Notes: generated from the sequence alone by a model not told the origin. A DNA stretch of 64,000 nucleotides from Lachnospiraceae bacterium EP-SM-12S-S03 (GCA_020540725.1 JAJBSL010000001.1:175867-239866); one strand, 5' to 3'. Positions 1-10,190 are shown, counted from the first letter of the stretch. Program-made: numbers and translations.

Positions 1-438
1 TACAAAATTGTATTCTTCAAGCATTCCGCTTCTTCCCATACCAATGGAAAGAGCTGTTGACTCGACGATTGCAAGCACTACTGTTACATAACGTGTGATT
101 GCCGCAATTTTCTTTCTTCCATCCTCTCCTTCTTTCTGCATTTCTTCTAACTTCGGAATTGCAATTGTTAAAAGCTGCATAATGATAGAAGATGTGATGT
201 AAGGTGTAATGCTAAGCGCAAAAATCGTCATTCTCTCCAGTGATCCGCCTGTAAATGCGCTAAAGAAATTAAACGCATCTCCTGTCTGGCTTTCAAAAAA
301 ATTCTGAACATATGCGGAGTTAATACCTGGTGTAGGCATCTGTGATCCTATTCTGATAACAATCAGCATTAGGAACGTATACATGATACGTTTCCTAATG
401 TCATCAATCTGAAAAGCCTTTCGGATTGTTTTCAGCAA
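1..438 (-). CDS. secY: SecY, preprotein translocase channel subunit (N-terminal part, cut by window edge)
   Basis: SecY forms the membrane pore of the Sec secretion system. The reading frame begins at a TTG (438-436) and continues off the left edge, giving the first 146 codons. The start peptide (LLKTIRKAFQIDDIRKR) is typical of the SecY amphipathic N-terminus. The TTG directly follows the rplO stop with no spacer, and its ribosome binding site AGAGGTGAT lies inside the end of rplO, so the two are probably translationally coupled. The position after rplO at the end of the spc operon is the usual one. Confidence 0.93.
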   Translation of the reverse strand, partial: MLKTIRKAFQIDDIRKRIMYTFLMLIVIRIGSQMPTPGINSAYVQNFFESQTGDAFNFFSAFTGGSLERMTIFALSITPYITSSIIMQLLTIAIPKLEEMQKEGEDGRKKIAAITRYVTVVLAIVESTALSIGMGRSGMLEEYNFV

Positions 439-879
439 TTAGATCACCTCTGCTTTTCCACCAAGAGCTTCAATTTTTTCTTTTGCAGATGCGCTGAATG
501 CATTTGCCTGAACTGTAAGCTTCTTAGTTAATTCTCCATTTCCAAGAATTTTCACACCATCTCTAGGATTTTTAACGATTCCTGCTTCAATAAGAGCTTC
601 CACAGAAACTACTGCATCATTCTCAAATACTTCTAATGCACCTAAGTTGATTGCAATGATTTCTTTAGAGTTTCTGCAAGTGAAACCTCTCTTAGGAATA
701 CGTCTATATAATGGCATCTGACCACCTTCGAAACCTGGTCTTGTGCCTCCTGAACGAGCTTTCTGACCTTTGTGTCCTTTACCGGCTGTCTTACCATTTC
801 CAGAACCGTGTCCACGTCCTCTTCTGAAATTATCACTGTGTTTTGAACCGTCTGCCGGTCTTAAATTTGATAAATCCAT
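439..879 (-). CDS. rplO: 50S ribosomal protein L15
   Basis: Binds 23S rRNA late in large-subunit assembly. 146 residues, the usual length. The N-terminal half is the rRNA-binding tail rich in Gly, Arg and Lys ([21 protein letters not shown]), followed by the conserved [18 protein letters not shown] stretch. Lies between rpmD and secY as in other Firmicutes and overlaps the secY ribosome binding site. Confidence 0.98.
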   Translation of the reverse strand: MDLSNLRPADGSKHSDNFRRGRGHGSGNGKTAGKGHKGQKARSGGTRPGFEGGQMPLYRRIPKRGFTCRNSKEIIAINLGALEVFENDAVVSVEALIEAGIVKNPRDGVKILGNGELTKKLTVQANAFSASAKEKIEALGGKAEVI

Positions 880-903
880 AGTGACACCTCCTTATCTGTA
901 TTA

Positions 904-1083
904 TTAAACTTCTTCTACTTTTACTAAATGTCTTACCTGCTGTACCATTCCTCTTGTTGCAGCGTTGTCTGGTAACTCAACAGATTTGTTAAGTTTTTTA
1001 AGACCTAAAGCTTCTACTGTCTTTTTGTGTTTTGGTACTGCACCAATTGTAGATTTTACTAATGTGATTTTTAAGTTTGCCAT
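904..1083 (-). CDS. rpmD: 50S ribosomal protein L30
   Basis: Small 59-residue L30 with the family signature [20 protein letters not shown] near the N-terminus. I start at the ATG at 1083 (MANLKITLV); an upstream in-frame TTG would add two residues, but the GGAGGAG ribosome binding site is spaced for the ATG. Fourteen bases separate it from rpsE upstream. Confidence 0.96.
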   Translation of the reverse strand: MANLKITLVKSTIGAVPKHKKTVEALGLKKLNKSVELPDNAATRGMVQQVRHLVKVEEV

Positions 1084-1097
1084 TTTCAATCTCCTCC

Positions 1098-1607
1098 TTA
1101 GCCTAAGATCTCTTCAACAGATTTACCGCGAAGCTTAGCTACCTCTTCCGGAGTTTTAATCTGGCTTAATCCATCAATTGTAGCAAGAACTACGTTCTGC
1201 TTGTTGTTTGAGCCTAATGATTTAGTACGGATATTTTTGATACCTGCAAGCTCGATTACCGCACGCGCCGGTCCTCCGGCGATAACTCCGGTACCTTCCG
1301 GTGCCTTCTTAAGTAATACTGAAGCACTTCCAAATTTACCAATTAAATCATGTGTAATACTGTTGTTTTCGTCCATTGCAACAGTAACAAGTTTCTTAGC
1401 TGCATCCTCTTTTCCTTTACGGATTGCTTCTGGAATTTCAGCTGCTTTTCCTAAACCTGCACCAACATGGCCATTTCCATCGCCTACAACTACTAAAGCT
1501 GTGAATCTGAAGTTACGACCACCTTTAACAACTTTTGTTACACGTTTGATTGATACCACTTTTTCTGTTAATTCTAATGAACTAGCATCAATGCGATTCT
1601 GTTTCAT
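1098..1607 (-). CDS. rpsE: 30S ribosomal protein S5
   Basis: S5 sits at the mRNA entry side of the 30S subunit and affects decoding fidelity. 169 residues. The N-terminal double-stranded RNA-binding domain includes [10 protein letters not shown] and [17 protein letters not shown]; the C-terminal domain has [17 protein letters not shown]. Standard place between rplR and rpmD. Confidence 0.98.
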   Translation of the reverse strand: MKQNRIDASSLELTEKVVSIKRVTKVVKGGRNFRFTALVVVGDGNGHVGAGLGKAAEIPEAIRKGKEDAAKKLVTVAMDENNSITHDLIGKFGSASVLLKKAPEGTGVIAGGPARAVIELAGIKNIRTKSLGSNNKQNVVLATIDGLSQIKTPEEVAKLRGKSVEEILG

Positions 1608-1621
1608 GTGTGTTCCTCCTT

Positions 1622-1990
1622 CTAGAATTCTAATCCAGCTTCACGAGCTGCATCTGCTAATGCTTTGATTTTTCCCTGGTATATAAAGCCGCCTCTGTCA
1701 AAGACAACAGTTTTTATACCTTTTTCAATTGCTTTCTTAGCAATTACTGTTCCTAAGTATGCTGCTGCATCAACGTTGTTAGTTTTCTCTAATTCTGCTT
1801 TTACTTCTTTCTGAAGAGTAGATGCTGAAACAAGAGTATTTCCAACTGTATCGTCAATAATCTGAGCATACATATGATTATTACTTCTAAACACAGCTAA
1901 ACGTGGTCTCTCAGCTGTACCGCTGAAACGGTTACGTAATTTTCTATGTTTGTTTACACGAACTTCGCTTCTTGATTTTTTACTAACCAT
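1622..1990 (-). CDS. rplR: 50S ribosomal protein L18
   Basis: 5S-rRNA-binding L18, 122 residues from the ATG at 1990 ([21 protein letters not shown]). A GTG two codons upstream is in frame, but the AAGGAGAG site is better spaced for the ATG. Conserved core [20 protein letters not shown] and C-terminal [26 protein letters not shown] are both clear. Confidence 0.97.
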   Translation of the reverse strand: MVSKKSRSEVRVNKHRKLRNRFSGTAERPRLAVFRSNNHMYAQIIDDTVGNTLVSASTLQKEVKAELEKTNNVDAAAYLGTVIAKKAIEKGIKTVVFDRGGFIYQGKIKALADAAREAGLEF

Positions 1991-2007
1991 CTTCACACTC
2001 TCCTTAA

Positions 2008-2550
2008 TTATTTCTTACCAGTCTTACCAACTTTACGTCTGATAACTTCATCAGCATATTTAATACCTTTACCTTTGTATGGCTCAGGTCTTCTCTTATC
2101 TCTGATTTCAGCTGCGTATTGGCCTACTTTTTCTTTATCAATACCCTGTACAGTGATTTTGTTCTGTCCTTCAAGAACTGTTTCAACTCCTTCAGGGTCG
2201 ATCATCTCTACTGGATGAGAGTATCCTAAACTTAATGTTAATTTGTTACCAGATTTTGCTGCTCTGTAACCAACACCATTAACTTCAAGAACTTTTTTGT
2301 ATCCTTCTGTTACACCAACAACCATGTTATTGATCAATGTTCTTGTAAGACCATGTAACGCTTTCATCTTCTTTAAATCGCTTGGTCTTGTTACTACGAT
2401 TGCATCGCCTTCCTGTTTGATTTCCATCTCTACCGGAAGTTCTCTTACAAGAGTTCCTTTTGGACCTTTTACAGTCACTTTGTTATTCTCAGCGATTTCA
2501 ACAGTTACACCTGCTGGAATTGCTACTGGCAGTCTTCCTATACGTGACAT
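2008..2550 (-). CDS. rplF: 50S ribosomal protein L6
   Basis: 180 residues, two-domain L6 at the base of the factor-binding stalk. N-terminus [15 protein letters not shown] and C-terminal [19 protein letters not shown] are diagnostic. The preceding 119 bases back to rpsH hold an unusual GC-rich spacer (see repeat at 2581-2675), so L6 has its own AGGAGG-type ribosome binding site after that insert. Confidence 0.98.
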   Translation of the reverse strand: MSRIGRLPVAIPAGVTVEIAENNKVTVKGPKGTLVRELPVEMEIKQEGDAIVVTRPSDLKKMKALHGLTRTLINNMVVGVTEGYKKVLEVNGVGYRAAKSGNKLTLSLGYSHPVEMIDPEGVETVLEGQNKITVQGIDKEKVGQYAAEIRDKRRPEPYKGKGIKYADEVIRRKVGKTGKK

Positions 2551-2580
2551 ACCTTATACCTCCTACACTTAAATTCTCGG

Positions 2581-2675
2581 AGCGGCGGCTTGGCCGCTCT
2601 GTTTTCAGTTGCGCTTAGCACTTGGCTCAGCCATCGTTTAGCACTTGGCTTCACTAAGTTGCTTTCGGTCTACCA
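2581..2675 (-). repeat. GC-rich spacer with repeats between rpsH and rplF
   Basis: The rpsH-rplF gap is far longer than the other gaps of the spc region and has unusual content. It holds a 12-base direct repeat (ttagcacttggc at 2615-2626 and 2638-2649), an imperfect GC-rich hairpin (agcggcggcttggccgct, about 2581-2598), and a 20-base block at 2656-2675 that matches a block after rpsZ (3190-3209) with one change. No coding frame fits. Origin unknown; it may be a spacer-type interspersed repeat or an RNA processing element. Confidence 0.6.
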
Positions 2676-3071
2676 AACAAATGCTAATACTTCTCCACCT
2701 ACGTTGAGCTTTCTAGCTTCTTTGTCTGTGATAACACCCTGATTTGTTGAAATGATAGCTGTTCCAAGTCCGCCTAATACTCTAGGAAGATCTTCTTTGC
2801 TTGCGTAAACGCGAAGACCTGGTTTAGAAATTCTCTTAAGACCTGAAATAACTTTTTCATTCTTGTCTGCACCGTATTTTAATGTGATGTGGATTGTTTT
2901 AAAAGCACCATCTTCTACGATGTCATATTTTGCAATGTATCCTTCGTTAAAAAGAATCTCAGCAATCGCTAATTTCATTTTTGACGCAGGAACATCTACT
3001 GTATCATGTTTAGCAGTATTTGCATTACGGATTCTTGTAAGCATATCTGCGATTGGATCTGACATTGTCAT
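2670..3071 (-). CDS. rpsH: 30S ribosomal protein S8
   Basis: S8 binds the central domain of 16S rRNA and in many bacteria represses the spc operon. 133 residues from the ATG at 3071 ([18 protein letters not shown]); AGGAGG lies 8 bases upstream. The next Met (MSDPIADML, 3065) is an alternative. C-terminal motif [22 protein letters not shown] is conserved. Confidence 0.97.
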   Translation of the reverse strand: MTMSDPIADMLTRIRNANTAKHDTVDVPASKMKLAIAEILFNEGYIAKYDIVEDGAFKTIHITLKYGADKNEKVISGLKRISKPGLRVYASKEDLPRVLGGLGTAIISTNQGVITDKEARKLNVGGEVLAFVW

Positions 3072-3105
3072 GAGTTTTTCCTCCTTTTTACTGTTCATAA
3101 AGTTC

Positions 3106-3209
3106 TTTTTGCTAAGCTCGGCAGTACCTCGCCAAGCTCAAAGAACGACCTCGCACTAGGTTCGACCTCCGCTTATGCTTGGTCGCACCAAGTTGCTTTC
3201 GGCCTACCA
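3106..3209 (-). repeat. GC-rich spacer between rpsZ and rpsH, related to the one after rpsH
   Basis: A second long gap of the same kind. Its 5' part in mRNA sense, around the rpsZ stop (3190-3209), matches 2656-2675 at 19 of 20 bases. The rest contains an imperfect stem (AGCTTGGC...GCCGAGCT in mRNA sense) and a repeated AGGTCG motif. No protein-like frame is seen. Sharing a block with the other spacer suggests a duplicated element inside the operon. Confidence 0.55.
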
Positions 3210-3389
3210 AGAAGCTTTCTTAACTCCTGGAATCTGACCTTTATAAGCTAATTCACGGAAGCATACTCTGCAGATTCCGTATTTTCTTAAATATGCATGT
3301 GGACGTCCACAAATTTTACAACGATTATACTCTCTAGTAGAGAATTTCTGTTTACGTTGCTGTTTGATTTTCATAGATGTTTTTGCCAT
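3204..3389 (-). CDS. rpsZ: 30S ribosomal protein S14, zinc-binding type (type Z)
   Basis: 61 residues, the short Firmicutes form. Two CxxC pairs (CKIC and CRVC, separated by [12 protein letters not shown]) form the zinc site that distinguishes this type from the longer zinc-free S14. Sits between rplE and rpsH. The Gly-Arg-Pro-His-Ala core is typical. Confidence 0.97.
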   Translation of the reverse strand: MAKTSMKIKQQRKQKFSTREYNRCKICGRPHAYLRKYGICRVCFRELAYKGQIPGVKKASW

Positions 3390-3406
3390 GAAAGTTTTCC
3401 TCCCTA

Positions 3407-3946
3407 CTATTTTGTAAATGGCATATTGAATAATCTCAATAATTCACGAGCCTCTTCGTCTGTTTTTGCAGTTGTAACAAAGATAATATCCATACCTCTT
3501 ACTTTATCAACTTTATCATACTCAATTTCAGGGAAGATCAACTGTTCTTTGATACCAAGAGCGTAGTTACCTCTTCCGTCGAATGCGTTCGGGTTAACCC
3601 CTCTAAAGTCACGTACACGAGGTAAAGCAAGGTTTACGAGACGATCAACGAACTCGTACATTTTTTCTCCTCTAAGTGTAGTCTTGCATCCGATTGCCAT
3701 ACCTTCTCTAACCTTGAAGTTAGCAACTGATTTCTTCGCTTTTGTAAGAACAACTTTCTGTCCTGAGATTTTCTCAAGGTCAGCAACTGCTGATTCTAAA
3801 ACTTTGTGGTTATCTTTTGCTTCGCCAACACCCATGTTGATAACAACTTTATCGAGTTTTGGCACTTCCATAATATTTTTATAACCGAACTTTTTGATCA
3901 TTGCGTCAACGATCTCGTTCTGGTACATTTCTTTAAGTCTACTCAA
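3407..3946 (-). CDS. rplE: 50S ribosomal protein L5
   Basis: 179-residue 5S-rRNA-binding protein of the central protuberance. Signatures: [37 protein letters not shown], and [24 protein letters not shown]. Usual position between rplX and rpsZ. Confidence 0.98.
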   Translation of the reverse strand: MSRLKEMYQNEIVDAMIKKFGYKNIMEVPKLDKVVINMGVGEAKDNHKVLESAVADLEKISGQKVVLTKAKKSVANFKVREGMAIGCKTTLRGEKMYEFVDRLVNLALPRVRDFRGVNPNAFDGRGNYALGIKEQLIFPEIEYDKVDKVRGMDIIFVTTAKTDEEARELLRLFNMPFTK

Positions 3947-3969
3947 AGTTCTGTTCCTCCTTCCCCAAA

Positions 3970-4281
3970 TTAGTCAATCACTTCGCCTGTTGATTTTGCA
4001 AAACGTACTTTTTTGTCTCCATCCATTTTGAAACCTACTCTTGTAGCAGTTCCTTTGTGAATGTACATTACGTTTGAAGCATCAATCGGGCCTTCCTGAT
4101 GAACGATGCCACCATTCTGATTTGTCGCACTTGGTTTTGTGTGCTTTGTCAGCATGTTTACACCTTCAACTAAAACTGTGTTGTCTTTTCTATTTACAGC
4201 AATAACTTTGCCTTCTTTGTCTTTGTCTTTACCAGCGATAACTTTAACCATATCACCTTTTTTAATTTTCATAGTTGACAT
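3970..4281 (-). CDS. rplX: 50S ribosomal protein L24
   Basis: 103 residues. KOW motif near the N-terminus ([23 protein letters not shown]) identifies this assembly-initiating protein. The ATG at 4281 (MSTMKIKK) is preceded by AGGAGGTG at good spacing; the Met three codons later is less likely. Confidence 0.97.
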   Translation of the reverse strand: MSTMKIKKGDMVKVIAGKDKDKEGKVIAVNRKDNTVLVEGVNMLTKHTKPSATNQNGGIVHQEGPIDASNVMYIHKGTATRVGFKMDGDKKVRFAKSTGEVID

Positions 4282-4293
4282 CTAGGCACCTCC

Positions 4294-4662
4294 TTACAGT
4301 ACTTCCGGAGCAAGTGAAACGATTTTCATGAACTGCTTGTCACGAAGTTCTCTTGCTACTGGTCCAAAAATACGAGTTCCTCTTGGATTTTTGTCATCTT
4401 TAATAATTACTGCAGCATTCTCGTCGAATCTGATGTAAGAACCGTCTTTACGGCGTGTCTTATTTACTGTACGAACTACAACTGCTTTCACTACATCACC
4501 TTTTTTTACAACGCCGCCTGGTGTTGCGTCTTTAACAGAAGCAACGATCACATCACCAATAGCTGCATATCTTCTAGTAGAACCACCTAATACGCGAATG
4601 CAAAGTAATTCTTTTGCACCTGTATTATCTGCTACTTTAAGTCTACTTTCTTGCTGTATCAT
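4294..4662 (-). CDS. rplN: 50S ribosomal protein L14
   Basis: 122 residues, exactly family length. N-terminus [27 protein letters not shown] and C-terminal [24 protein letters not shown] are textbook L14. Follows rpsQ with 21 bases between. Confidence 0.98.
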   Translation of the reverse strand: MIQQESRLKVADNTGAKELLCIRVLGGSTRRYAAIGDVIVASVKDATPGGVVKKGDVVKAVVVRTVNKTRRKDGSYIRFDENAAVIIKDDKNPRGTRIFGPVARELRDKQFMKIVSLAPEVL

Positions 4663-4683
4663 GCAGGTAACCCTCCTTAAATA

Positions 4684-4938
4684 CTATTTTACTTTTTCCA
4701 TAACTTCCACAAGTCTCCATCTCTTATCTTTAGATAAAGGTCTTGTTTCCATAACTTTTACTTTATCGCCGATGTTGCATTCATTTGCTTCATCGTGAGC
4801 TTTCAATTTATATGTTCTCTTTACGATTTTGTTGTAAAGAGGATGTTTTACGTGGTCTTCAACTGCAACTACAATAGTCTTATCCATTTTGTTGCTTACT
4901 ACTTTACCAACACGTGTTTTTCTTAAATTTCTTTCCAC
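4684..4938 (-). CDS. rpsQ: 30S ribosomal protein S17
   Basis: 84 residues, OB-fold primary 16S-binding protein. Motifs [19 protein letters not shown] and the C-terminal [15 protein letters not shown] are conserved. Between rpmC and rplN. Confidence 0.97.
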   Translation of the reverse strand: MERNLRKTRVGKVVSNKMDKTIVVAVEDHVKHPLYNKIVKRTYKLKAHDEANECNIGDKVKVMETRPLSKDKRWRLVEVMEKVK

Positions 4939-4975
4939 TGTTTTGCTCCTTTCTAATCAATAGATATTCTCAAGC

Positions 4976-5182
4976 TTATTCAGCTTTAGAAGCCTCAGTA
5001 ATCACTGTCTGAATTCTAGCGATGTTTCTTCTTACTTCTTTAATTCTGCTTGTGTTATCTAACTGATTTGTTGCGTTCTGGAATCTTAAGTTGAAAAGTT
5101 CCTTTTTAGCAGCTACTAATTCTTCGTTTAATTCTGCAACTGATTTTGCTTTTAAATCTTTTACAAATGTATTAATTTTCAC
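4976..5182 (-). CDS. rpmC: 50S ribosomal protein L29
   Basis: 68 residues if it starts at the GTG at 5182 ([14 protein letters not shown]). A second GTG at 5191 is in frame, but it overlaps the GAAGGCGG ribosome binding site, so the inner GTG is preferred. The start lies inside the end of rplP (11-base overlap), implying coupling. Core [22 protein letters not shown] is typical of this helical exit-tunnel protein. Confidence 0.93.
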   Translation of the reverse strand: MKINTFVKDLKAKSVAELNEELVAAKKELFNLRFQNATNQLDNTSRIKEVRRNIARIQTVITEASKAE

Positions 5183-5603
5183 TGTTATCACCGCCTTCTA
5201 AATCTTCGCGTGAAACGATCTTACATTTACAAGGTAATTTGTGCATTGCAAGACGTAAAGCTTCACGTGCTGTTTCCTCAGGTACTCCGGCAAGCTCGAA
5301 CATTACGCGTCCTGGTTTTACAACCGCTACCCAGTATTCGAGTGTTCCTTTACCAGAACCCATACGTGTTTCAGCTGGTTTTGTAGTTACTGGTTTATCC
5401 GGGAAAATTTTAATCCAAACTTTACCACCACGTTTGATGTAACGTGTCATAGCGATACGGGCAGCCTCAATCTGGTTTGAACGAATCCAGCATGGCTCTG
5501 TTGCTACAAGTCCGAATTCACCGTTTGTAATTTTATTTCCGCGTAAAGCTTTTCCTTTCATGGAACCACGGAACTGTTTACGACGTTTTACTCTTTTTGG
5601 CAT
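5172..5603 (-). CDS. rplP: 50S ribosomal protein L16
   Basis: 143 residues from the ATG at 5603 ([22 protein letters not shown]); another ATG two codons upstream is possible. L16 binds near the peptidyl transferase centre and A-site tRNA. Motifs [25 protein letters not shown] and [22 protein letters not shown] (each shown in part) are conserved. The gene overlaps rpmC. Confidence 0.97.
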   Translation of the reverse strand: MPKRVKRRKQFRGSMKGKALRGNKITNGEFGLVATEPCWIRSNQIEAARIAMTRYIKRGGKVWIKIFPDKPVTTKPAETRMGSGKGTLEYWVAVVKPGRVMFELAGVPEETAREALRLAMHKLPCKCKIVSREDLEGGDNSEN

Positions 5604-5611
5604 TAACATAA

Positions 5612-6268
5612 TTATTTATCGCTCCCTTCCTTAGCTGCTTTAGTTGGAAGAACTTCGCCTTTATAGATCCACACTTTAACACCAACTTTTCCGTAAGTTG
5701 TGTCAGCCTCTGCGAATCCATAATCAATGTCAGCTCTAAGTGTCTGAAGTGGGATTGTTCCCTCGCTGTAGAACTCTGTACGAGCCATATCAGCTCCACC
5801 AAGACGTCCAGATACAGATGTCTTGATACCAAGTGCTCCTGATTTCATTGTTCTTGACATGCAAGATTTCATAGCACGTCTGAATGAAATACGGTTTTCT
5901 AACTGTAATGCAATATTTTCAGCTACTAACTGTGCATCTTTGTCAGGTCTCTTGATTTCTTTGATATCTACAACTAATTTCTTATCTGTAAATTTCTGAA
6001 GTTCTGCTTTTACCTTCTCAATTTCAGCTCCACCTTTACCGATTACAACACCTGGTTTTGCTGTATAGATAATGATCTTAACACGATCAGAAGCTCTTTC
6101 GATCTCAATTTTAGAAACTCCTGCGCTGTATAATTTCTTTTTAAGAAATGTTCTGATTTTGTGGTCTTCTACTAAGTAGTCTGAGAAGTTCTCTTCAGCA
6201 TACCATCTAGAGTCCCACTCTTTGATAACACCGACTCTTAAGCCATGAGGATTAACTTTCTGTCCCAT
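5612..6268 (-). CDS. rpsC: 30S ribosomal protein S3
   Basis: 218 residues. N-terminus [14 protein letters not shown], then the KH domain with its GxxG loop ([19 protein letters not shown]), and C-terminal [17 protein letters not shown]. Part of the mRNA entry channel and helicase site. Confidence 0.98.
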   Translation of the reverse strand: MGQKVNPHGLRVGVIKEWDSRWYAEENFSDYLVEDHKIRTFLKKKLYSAGVSKIEIERASDRVKIIIYTAKPGVVIGKGGAEIEKVKAELQKFTDKKLVVDIKEIKRPDKDAQLVAENIALQLENRISFRRAMKSCMSRTMKSGALGIKTSVSGRLGGADMARTEFYSEGTIPLQTLRADIDYGFAEADTTYGKVGVKVWIYKGEVLPTKAAKEGSDK

Positions 6269-6279
6269 TATTGCCCTCC

Positions 6280-6666
6280 TTATCTTTCATTAAGCACAAG
6301 TGTGATGTGGCTCATTCTCTTTTCGATTCTGTAAGCTCTGCCCTGTGCTCTCGGTTTGATTCTCTTCATAGTTGGTCCTTTATTTGCGTAACATTCTTCA
6401 ATATAAAGGTTCTCAACATTCATTCCGTTGTTATTTTCAGCGTTTGCGATTGCTGATTCTAATAATTTCTTTATTAAGCTTGAAGCATATCTTGGATTGT
6501 AAGTTAAAATACCAAGTGCTGTCTGTACATCCTTACCTCTGATGGCATCTAATACGAAACATGCTTTCTGAACAGAAACTCTAGCGTAAGATAATTTAGC
6601 TGATGGTCTTGTGTCCTTGTTTGCATTTCTCTCTCTTTTGATTTGGGATCTATGTCCTTTTGCCAT
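6280..6666 (-). CDS. rplV: 50S ribosomal protein L22
   Basis: 128 residues; lines the exit tunnel. The C-terminal beta hairpin that reaches into the tunnel is clear ([21 protein letters not shown]). Eleven bases upstream of rpsC. Confidence 0.97.
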   Translation of the reverse strand: MAKGHRSQIKRERNANKDTRPSAKLSYARVSVQKACFVLDAIRGKDVQTALGILTYNPRYASSLIKKLLESAIANAENNNGMNVENLYIEECYANKGPTMKRIKPRAQGRAYRIEKRMSHITLVLNER

Positions 6667-6696
6667 GGATGAACCCTCCTTTCAAATTGCGATTAA

Positions 6697-6978
6697 TTAA
6701 CGAACTCTTGATTTCTTCTCGTCTTTTCCGTGTCCTCTGTATGTTCTTGTTGCAACAAACTCTCCGAGTTTATGTCCAACCATATCTTCTGTAACATATA
6801 CAGGCACATGTTTTCTTCCGTCATGGACAGCAATTGTGTGTCCAACGAACTGTGGGAAGATTGTAGAACGACGTGACCAAGTTTTTATAACTGATTTATC
6901 ACCTGCAGCGTTCATAGCTTCTACTTTTTTCAGTAAGCTTTCATCTGCAAATGGTCCTTTTTTAAGTGAGCGAGCCAT
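6697..6978 (-). CDS. rpsS: 30S ribosomal protein S19
   Basis: 93 residues. [39 protein letters not shown] and [16 protein letters not shown] are all conserved. S19 sits in the 30S head next to S13. Between rplB and rplV. Confidence 0.98.
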   Translation of the reverse strand: MARSLKKGPFADESLLKKVEAMNAAGDKSVIKTWSRRSTIFPQFVGHTIAVHDGRKHVPVYVTEDMVGHKLGEFVATRTYRGHGKDEKKSRVR

Positions 6979-7003
6979 AGGTTCTAACCTCCTTGTAAAC
7001 TAT

Positions 7004-7846
7004 TTATTTGATACCTTTACCATCTCTTCTTCTAACGATTAACTTGTTAGACTGTTTGTTTTTCTTTCTAGTCTTAAGACCAAGTGCCGGTTTGCCCCAA
7101 GGTGTGCTTGGACCTGGACGACCGATTCCTGTCTTACCTTCACCACCACCGTGTGGATGGTCATTCGGGTTCATAACAGAACCACGAACTGTAGGTCTGA
7201 ATCCCATGTGACGTTTACGTCCTGCTTTACCAATGTTGATCAGGCTGTGGTCTCCGTTTCCAACAACACCGATAGATGCTCTACAGATGATCGGAACCAT
7301 TCTCATTTCTCCTGAAGGAAGACGAAGTGTTGCGTATTTTCCTTCTTTCGCCATAAGCTGTGCGCTGTTTCCTGCTGAACGAACTAACTGTCCACCTTTT
7401 CCTGGATATAACTCGATGTTGTGAATCTGTGTACCTACTGGAATTTCAGAAAGTGGTAAGCAGTTTCCTACTCTTACTTCTGCTTCCGGTCCATTCATAA
7501 CTTTCATTCCATCTGTTAATCCTTCCGGTGCAAGGATGTAAGCTTTCTCACCGTCTGCATAGCAGATAAGTGCGATATTAGCTGTTCTGTTCGGATCGTA
7601 TTCGATTCCGATTACTGTTGCCGGAATACCGTCTTTCTTTCTCTTGAAGTCGATAATTCTATATTTTCTCTTGGCTCCGCCTCCGCGGTGTCTAACTGTG
7701 ATTTTACCCTGATTGTTACGACCAGCTGTTCTGCTTGTAGAAACTACTAAGGATTTCTCCGGTGTAGTCTTTGTGATTTCTGAGAAATCAGAGCCAGTCA
7801 TCTGTCTTCTTGAAGGTGTATATGGGTTATATGTTTTGATTCCCAT
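7004..7846 (-). CDS. rplB: 50S ribosomal protein L2
   Basis: 280 residues from the ATG at 7846 ([15 protein letters not shown]); longer in-frame starts lack the family N-terminus. L2 is needed for subunit joining and peptidyl transfer. The conserved C-terminal segment includes [18 protein letters not shown] with the essential His, and [15 protein letters not shown]. Confidence 0.98.
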   Translation of the reverse strand: MGIKTYNPYTPSRRQMTGSDFSEITKTTPEKSLVVSTSRTAGRNNQGKITVRHRGGGAKRKYRIIDFKRKKDGIPATVIGIEYDPNRTANIALICYADGEKAYILAPEGLTDGMKVMNGPEAEVRVGNCLPLSEIPVGTQIHNIELYPGKGGQLVRSAGNSAQLMAKEGKYATLRLPSGEMRMVPIICRASIGVVGNGDHSLINIGKAGRKRHMGFRPTVRGSVMNPNDHPHGGGEGKTGIGRPGPSTPWGKPALGLKTRKKNKQSNKLIVRRRDGKGIK

Positions 7847-7910
7847 TACTTTATCTCCTTTCGTTGCTCTAATTATAGTTTCACGGATTTGCACCGTATA
7901 TTGTCAGATT

Positions 7911-8210
7911 TTACAGTCCTTCGAAAATTTCGATATCAGCTGAGTCAGCTGTTAACTGTACGATTGCTTTCTTTGTTTTAGCAGTTTTACCAAATGTCAT
8001 TCCACGTCTCTTTGTCTTACCATCGAGATTCATTGTGTGAACACTTGCAACCTTTGTTCCTGCGAACATTTTCTCTACTGCTTCTTTTACCTGATTTTTA
8101 GTTGCTTCTGTGTGAACTAAGAATGTGTATTTCTTTTCACCCATGAGCTCCATGCTCTTCTCTGTAACTACAGGTTTCAGGATTACGTCATAGTATTTAA
8201 TGTCTGCCAT
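7911..8210 (-). CDS. rplW: 50S ribosomal protein L23
   Basis: 99 residues from the ATG at 8210 ([19 protein letters not shown]). L23 docks trigger factor and SRP at the exit tunnel. The start overlaps the rplD stop by one base (TAATG), a sign of translational coupling. Confidence 0.97.
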   Translation of the reverse strand: MADIKYYDVILKPVVTEKSMELMGEKKYTFLVHTEATKNQVKEAVEKMFAGTKVASVHTMNLDGKTKRRGMTFGKTAKTKKAIVQLTADSADIEIFEGL

Positions 8211-8830
8211 TATGCGTACACCTCCTCGATTGTTGCAACACAAGCTTTTGTTGTAACTACTGTGTTGTATTTTAAGATGTCGTATACGTTGATTGTGTTT
8301 GTCTTAGCAGTTTTAACATCAGCGATGTTTCTTGCAGATAACTCTGCGTTTCTGCTGTCATCCCCTAATACTACTAATGCTTTTGATACATTTAAGTTAT
8401 TTAACATGTTCTGGAAGTTCTTTGTTTTGATTTCACCAAAGTTCATATCTTCAAGAACGATGAATTTATTTTCTAATACTCTTGATGTAAGAGCTGATTT
8501 AAGAGCTGCTCTCTTCTCTTTTTTATTTAATTTGAAAGAGTAGTCTCTTGGTGTTGGAGCAAATACAACTCCGCCGCCTGTCCACTGTGGAGCTCTTGTA
8601 GAACCCTGTCTTGCATGACCTGTTCCTTTCTGTCTCCATGGTTTTCTTCCACCGCCGGAAACTTCTGAACGAGTTTTTGCTTTCTGTGTTCCCTGACGTT
8701 TATTTGCAAGCTGGTTAACAACTGCCATGTGTAATAAGTGCTCGTTAACTTCTACACCGAATACAGCATCGTTTAATTCGATTGTACCAACTTCTTTACC
8801 TTCGATATTATAAACAGATACGTTTGCCAT
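8210..8830 (-). CDS. rplD: 50S ribosomal protein L4
   Basis: 206 residues. The tunnel-loop motif [19 protein letters not shown] followed by [19 protein letters not shown] is diagnostic. In enterobacteria L4 represses the S10 operon; whether it acts on the leader here is unknown. Confidence 0.98.
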   Translation of the reverse strand: MANVSVYNIEGKEVGTIELNDAVFGVEVNEHLLHMAVVNQLANKRQGTQKAKTRSEVSGGGRKPWRQKGTGHARQGSTRAPQWTGGGVVFAPTPRDYSFKLNKKEKRAALKSALTSRVLENKFIVLEDMNFGEIKTKNFQNMLNNLNVSKALVVLGDDSRNAELSARNIADVKTAKTNTINVYDILKYNTVVTTKACVATIEEVYA

Positions 8831-8858
8831 TTGTGTGTTCCTCCTTTCCTATTAAAGA

Positions 8859-9539
8859 CTAGATTGCTTTTACGCTTTCTTTAATTGTTACTAAAGATTT
8901 CTTAGGTCCTGGAACTGATCCTTTTACTAAGATTAAGTTGTTTTCAGCATCTACTCTTACTACCTCAAGATTCTGAATTGTAATTCTCTTGTGTCCCATG
9001 TGTCCTGGCATCTTTTTACCTTTGAATACTTTACTTGGATCAGATGCTGCACCGTTGGAACCTGCATGACGATGGAATTTAGAACCGTGAGTCATAGGTC
9101 CTCTGTGCTGGTTATGTCTCTTAATCGCACCCTGGAAACCTTTACCTTTTGAAATTGCTGTAGCGTCTACTTTATCACCTGCAGCGAAGATGTCAGCTTT
9201 GATTTCCTGAGCCAATGTGTACTCGTCAGCATTGTCGAATTTGAATTCTCTTACGAATCTTTTTCCTGAAACACCGGCTTTGTCAAAGTGTCCTTTTTCT
9301 GCCTTAGTTACACCGTGTCTGTGCACGATTTCTTTCTTACCGTTTTTGTCCACGTTTACGATTTTGTCTTTCTTGTCAACAAAACCAACCTGAACTGCGC
9401 TGTAACCGTCATTCTCTACTGTTTTAATCTGTGTTACTACACAAGGTCCAGCCTGAAGTACAGTTACCGGAGTCAAAGCTCCGTCTTCGTTGAAAATCTG
9501 TGTCATTCCAACTTTTGTAGCCAAAATAGCTTTCTTCAT
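8859..9539 (-). CDS. rplC: 50S ribosomal protein L3
   Basis: 226 residues from the ATG at 9539 ([20 protein letters not shown]), the normal L3 N-terminus; an in-frame Met 15 codons upstream has no family match. Conserved loop [21 protein letters not shown] and [18 protein letters not shown] are present. Confidence 0.98.
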   Translation of the reverse strand: MKKAILATKVGMTQIFNEDGALTPVTVLQAGPCVVTQIKTVENDGYSAVQVGFVDKKDKIVNVDKNGKKEIVHRHGVTKAEKGHFDKAGVSGKRFVREFKFDNADEYTLAQEIKADIFAAGDKVDATAISKGKGFQGAIKRHNQHRGPMTHGSKFHRHAGSNGAASDPSKVFKGKKMPGHMGHKRITIQNLEVVRVDAENNLILVKGSVPGPKKSLVTIKESVKAI

Positions 9540-9612
9540 TATAATTACCTCCTGTGATTTACAGCGGAACACCGAAGTGTTCATCCTAAATATAGGATTG
9601 TTACTGTCTTAC

Positions 9613-9930
9613 TTATTTGTTTTTCATTTTGATATCGATATATACACCAGCCGGCATTTCTAATCTAGATAATGCATCAACAGTCTTCTGTGTTGGTGTT
9701 AAGATATCAATCAGTCTCTTATGAGTTCTCTGTTCGAACTGCTCTCTGGAATCTTTGTATTTGTGAACCGCTCTTAAGATTGTTACTACTTCTTTCTTTG
9801 TCGGAAGTGGTACCGGTCCGCTCACCTGTGATCCATTCTTCTTTACAGTTTCGATAATTTTCTTAGCAGATGCATCAACTAACTGATGATCATAAGCTTT
9901 CAATGTGATTCTCATTACTTGACTTGCCAT
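9613..9930 (-). CDS. rpsJ: 30S ribosomal protein S10
   Basis: 105 residues, first gene of the operon. [36 protein letters not shown] and the [18 protein letters not shown] block are conserved; S10 also acts as NusE in antitermination. A strong AGGAGGCGA ribosome binding site precedes the ATG. Confidence 0.98.
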   Translation of the reverse strand: MASQVMRITLKAYDHQLVDASAKKIIETVKKNGSQVSGPVPLPTKKEVVTILRAVHKYKDSREQFEQRTHKRLIDILTPTQKTVDALSRLEMPAGVYIDIKMKNK

Positions 9931-10155
9931 AAAAAAAGTCGCCTCCTTTTCGTACTATTTACTTCAGTACGACAAGCGGTGACTGTACACTCTCCCGTGT
10001 GTGTCGTGAGTTACTCACACGTTGTTACCACATTTCAGTGGCCGTTATAGTTTCGTACAGTGACTTGTCGCCAGTTTCCTAACTTGACATTCGCTCCGCG
10101 GAAAACCTGCTATTATAAGCAGCAACCTCTCGTTTCATTGCTATCATGTCACAGC
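9931..10155 (-). promoter_or_regulatory. Structured 5' leader of the S10 operon (candidate ribosomal-protein-binding leader)
   Basis: About 225 untranslated bases separate the promoter from rpsJ. In mRNA sense CGACAAG-TC-ACTGTAC pairs at long range with GTACAGT-CACCG-CTTGTCG (+ strand about 10050-10070 with 9970-9985), enclosing smaller stems such as GTGTGAGTAACTCAC. A last hairpin, CGTACT...AGTACG, lies directly before the rpsJ ribosome binding site. This closed multi-branch shape is typical of autoregulatory ribosomal leaders; I recall a described Clostridia S10-leader family but could not align to it. Confidence 0.65.
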
Positions 10156-10161
10156 TCTCTT

Positions 10162-10190
10162 AGTATACTAGATGTTTCTATACTTTTCAA
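10162..10190 (-). promoter_or_regulatory. Sigma-A promoter of the S10-spc operon
   Basis: -35 TTGAAA (10190-10185), 17-base spacer, -10 TATACT (10167-10162) on the minus strand. Near-consensus and correctly spaced; the only good promoter ahead of rpsJ. The stretch from 10191 to 10394 is AT-rich with no coding frame that I can support. Confidence 0.85.
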
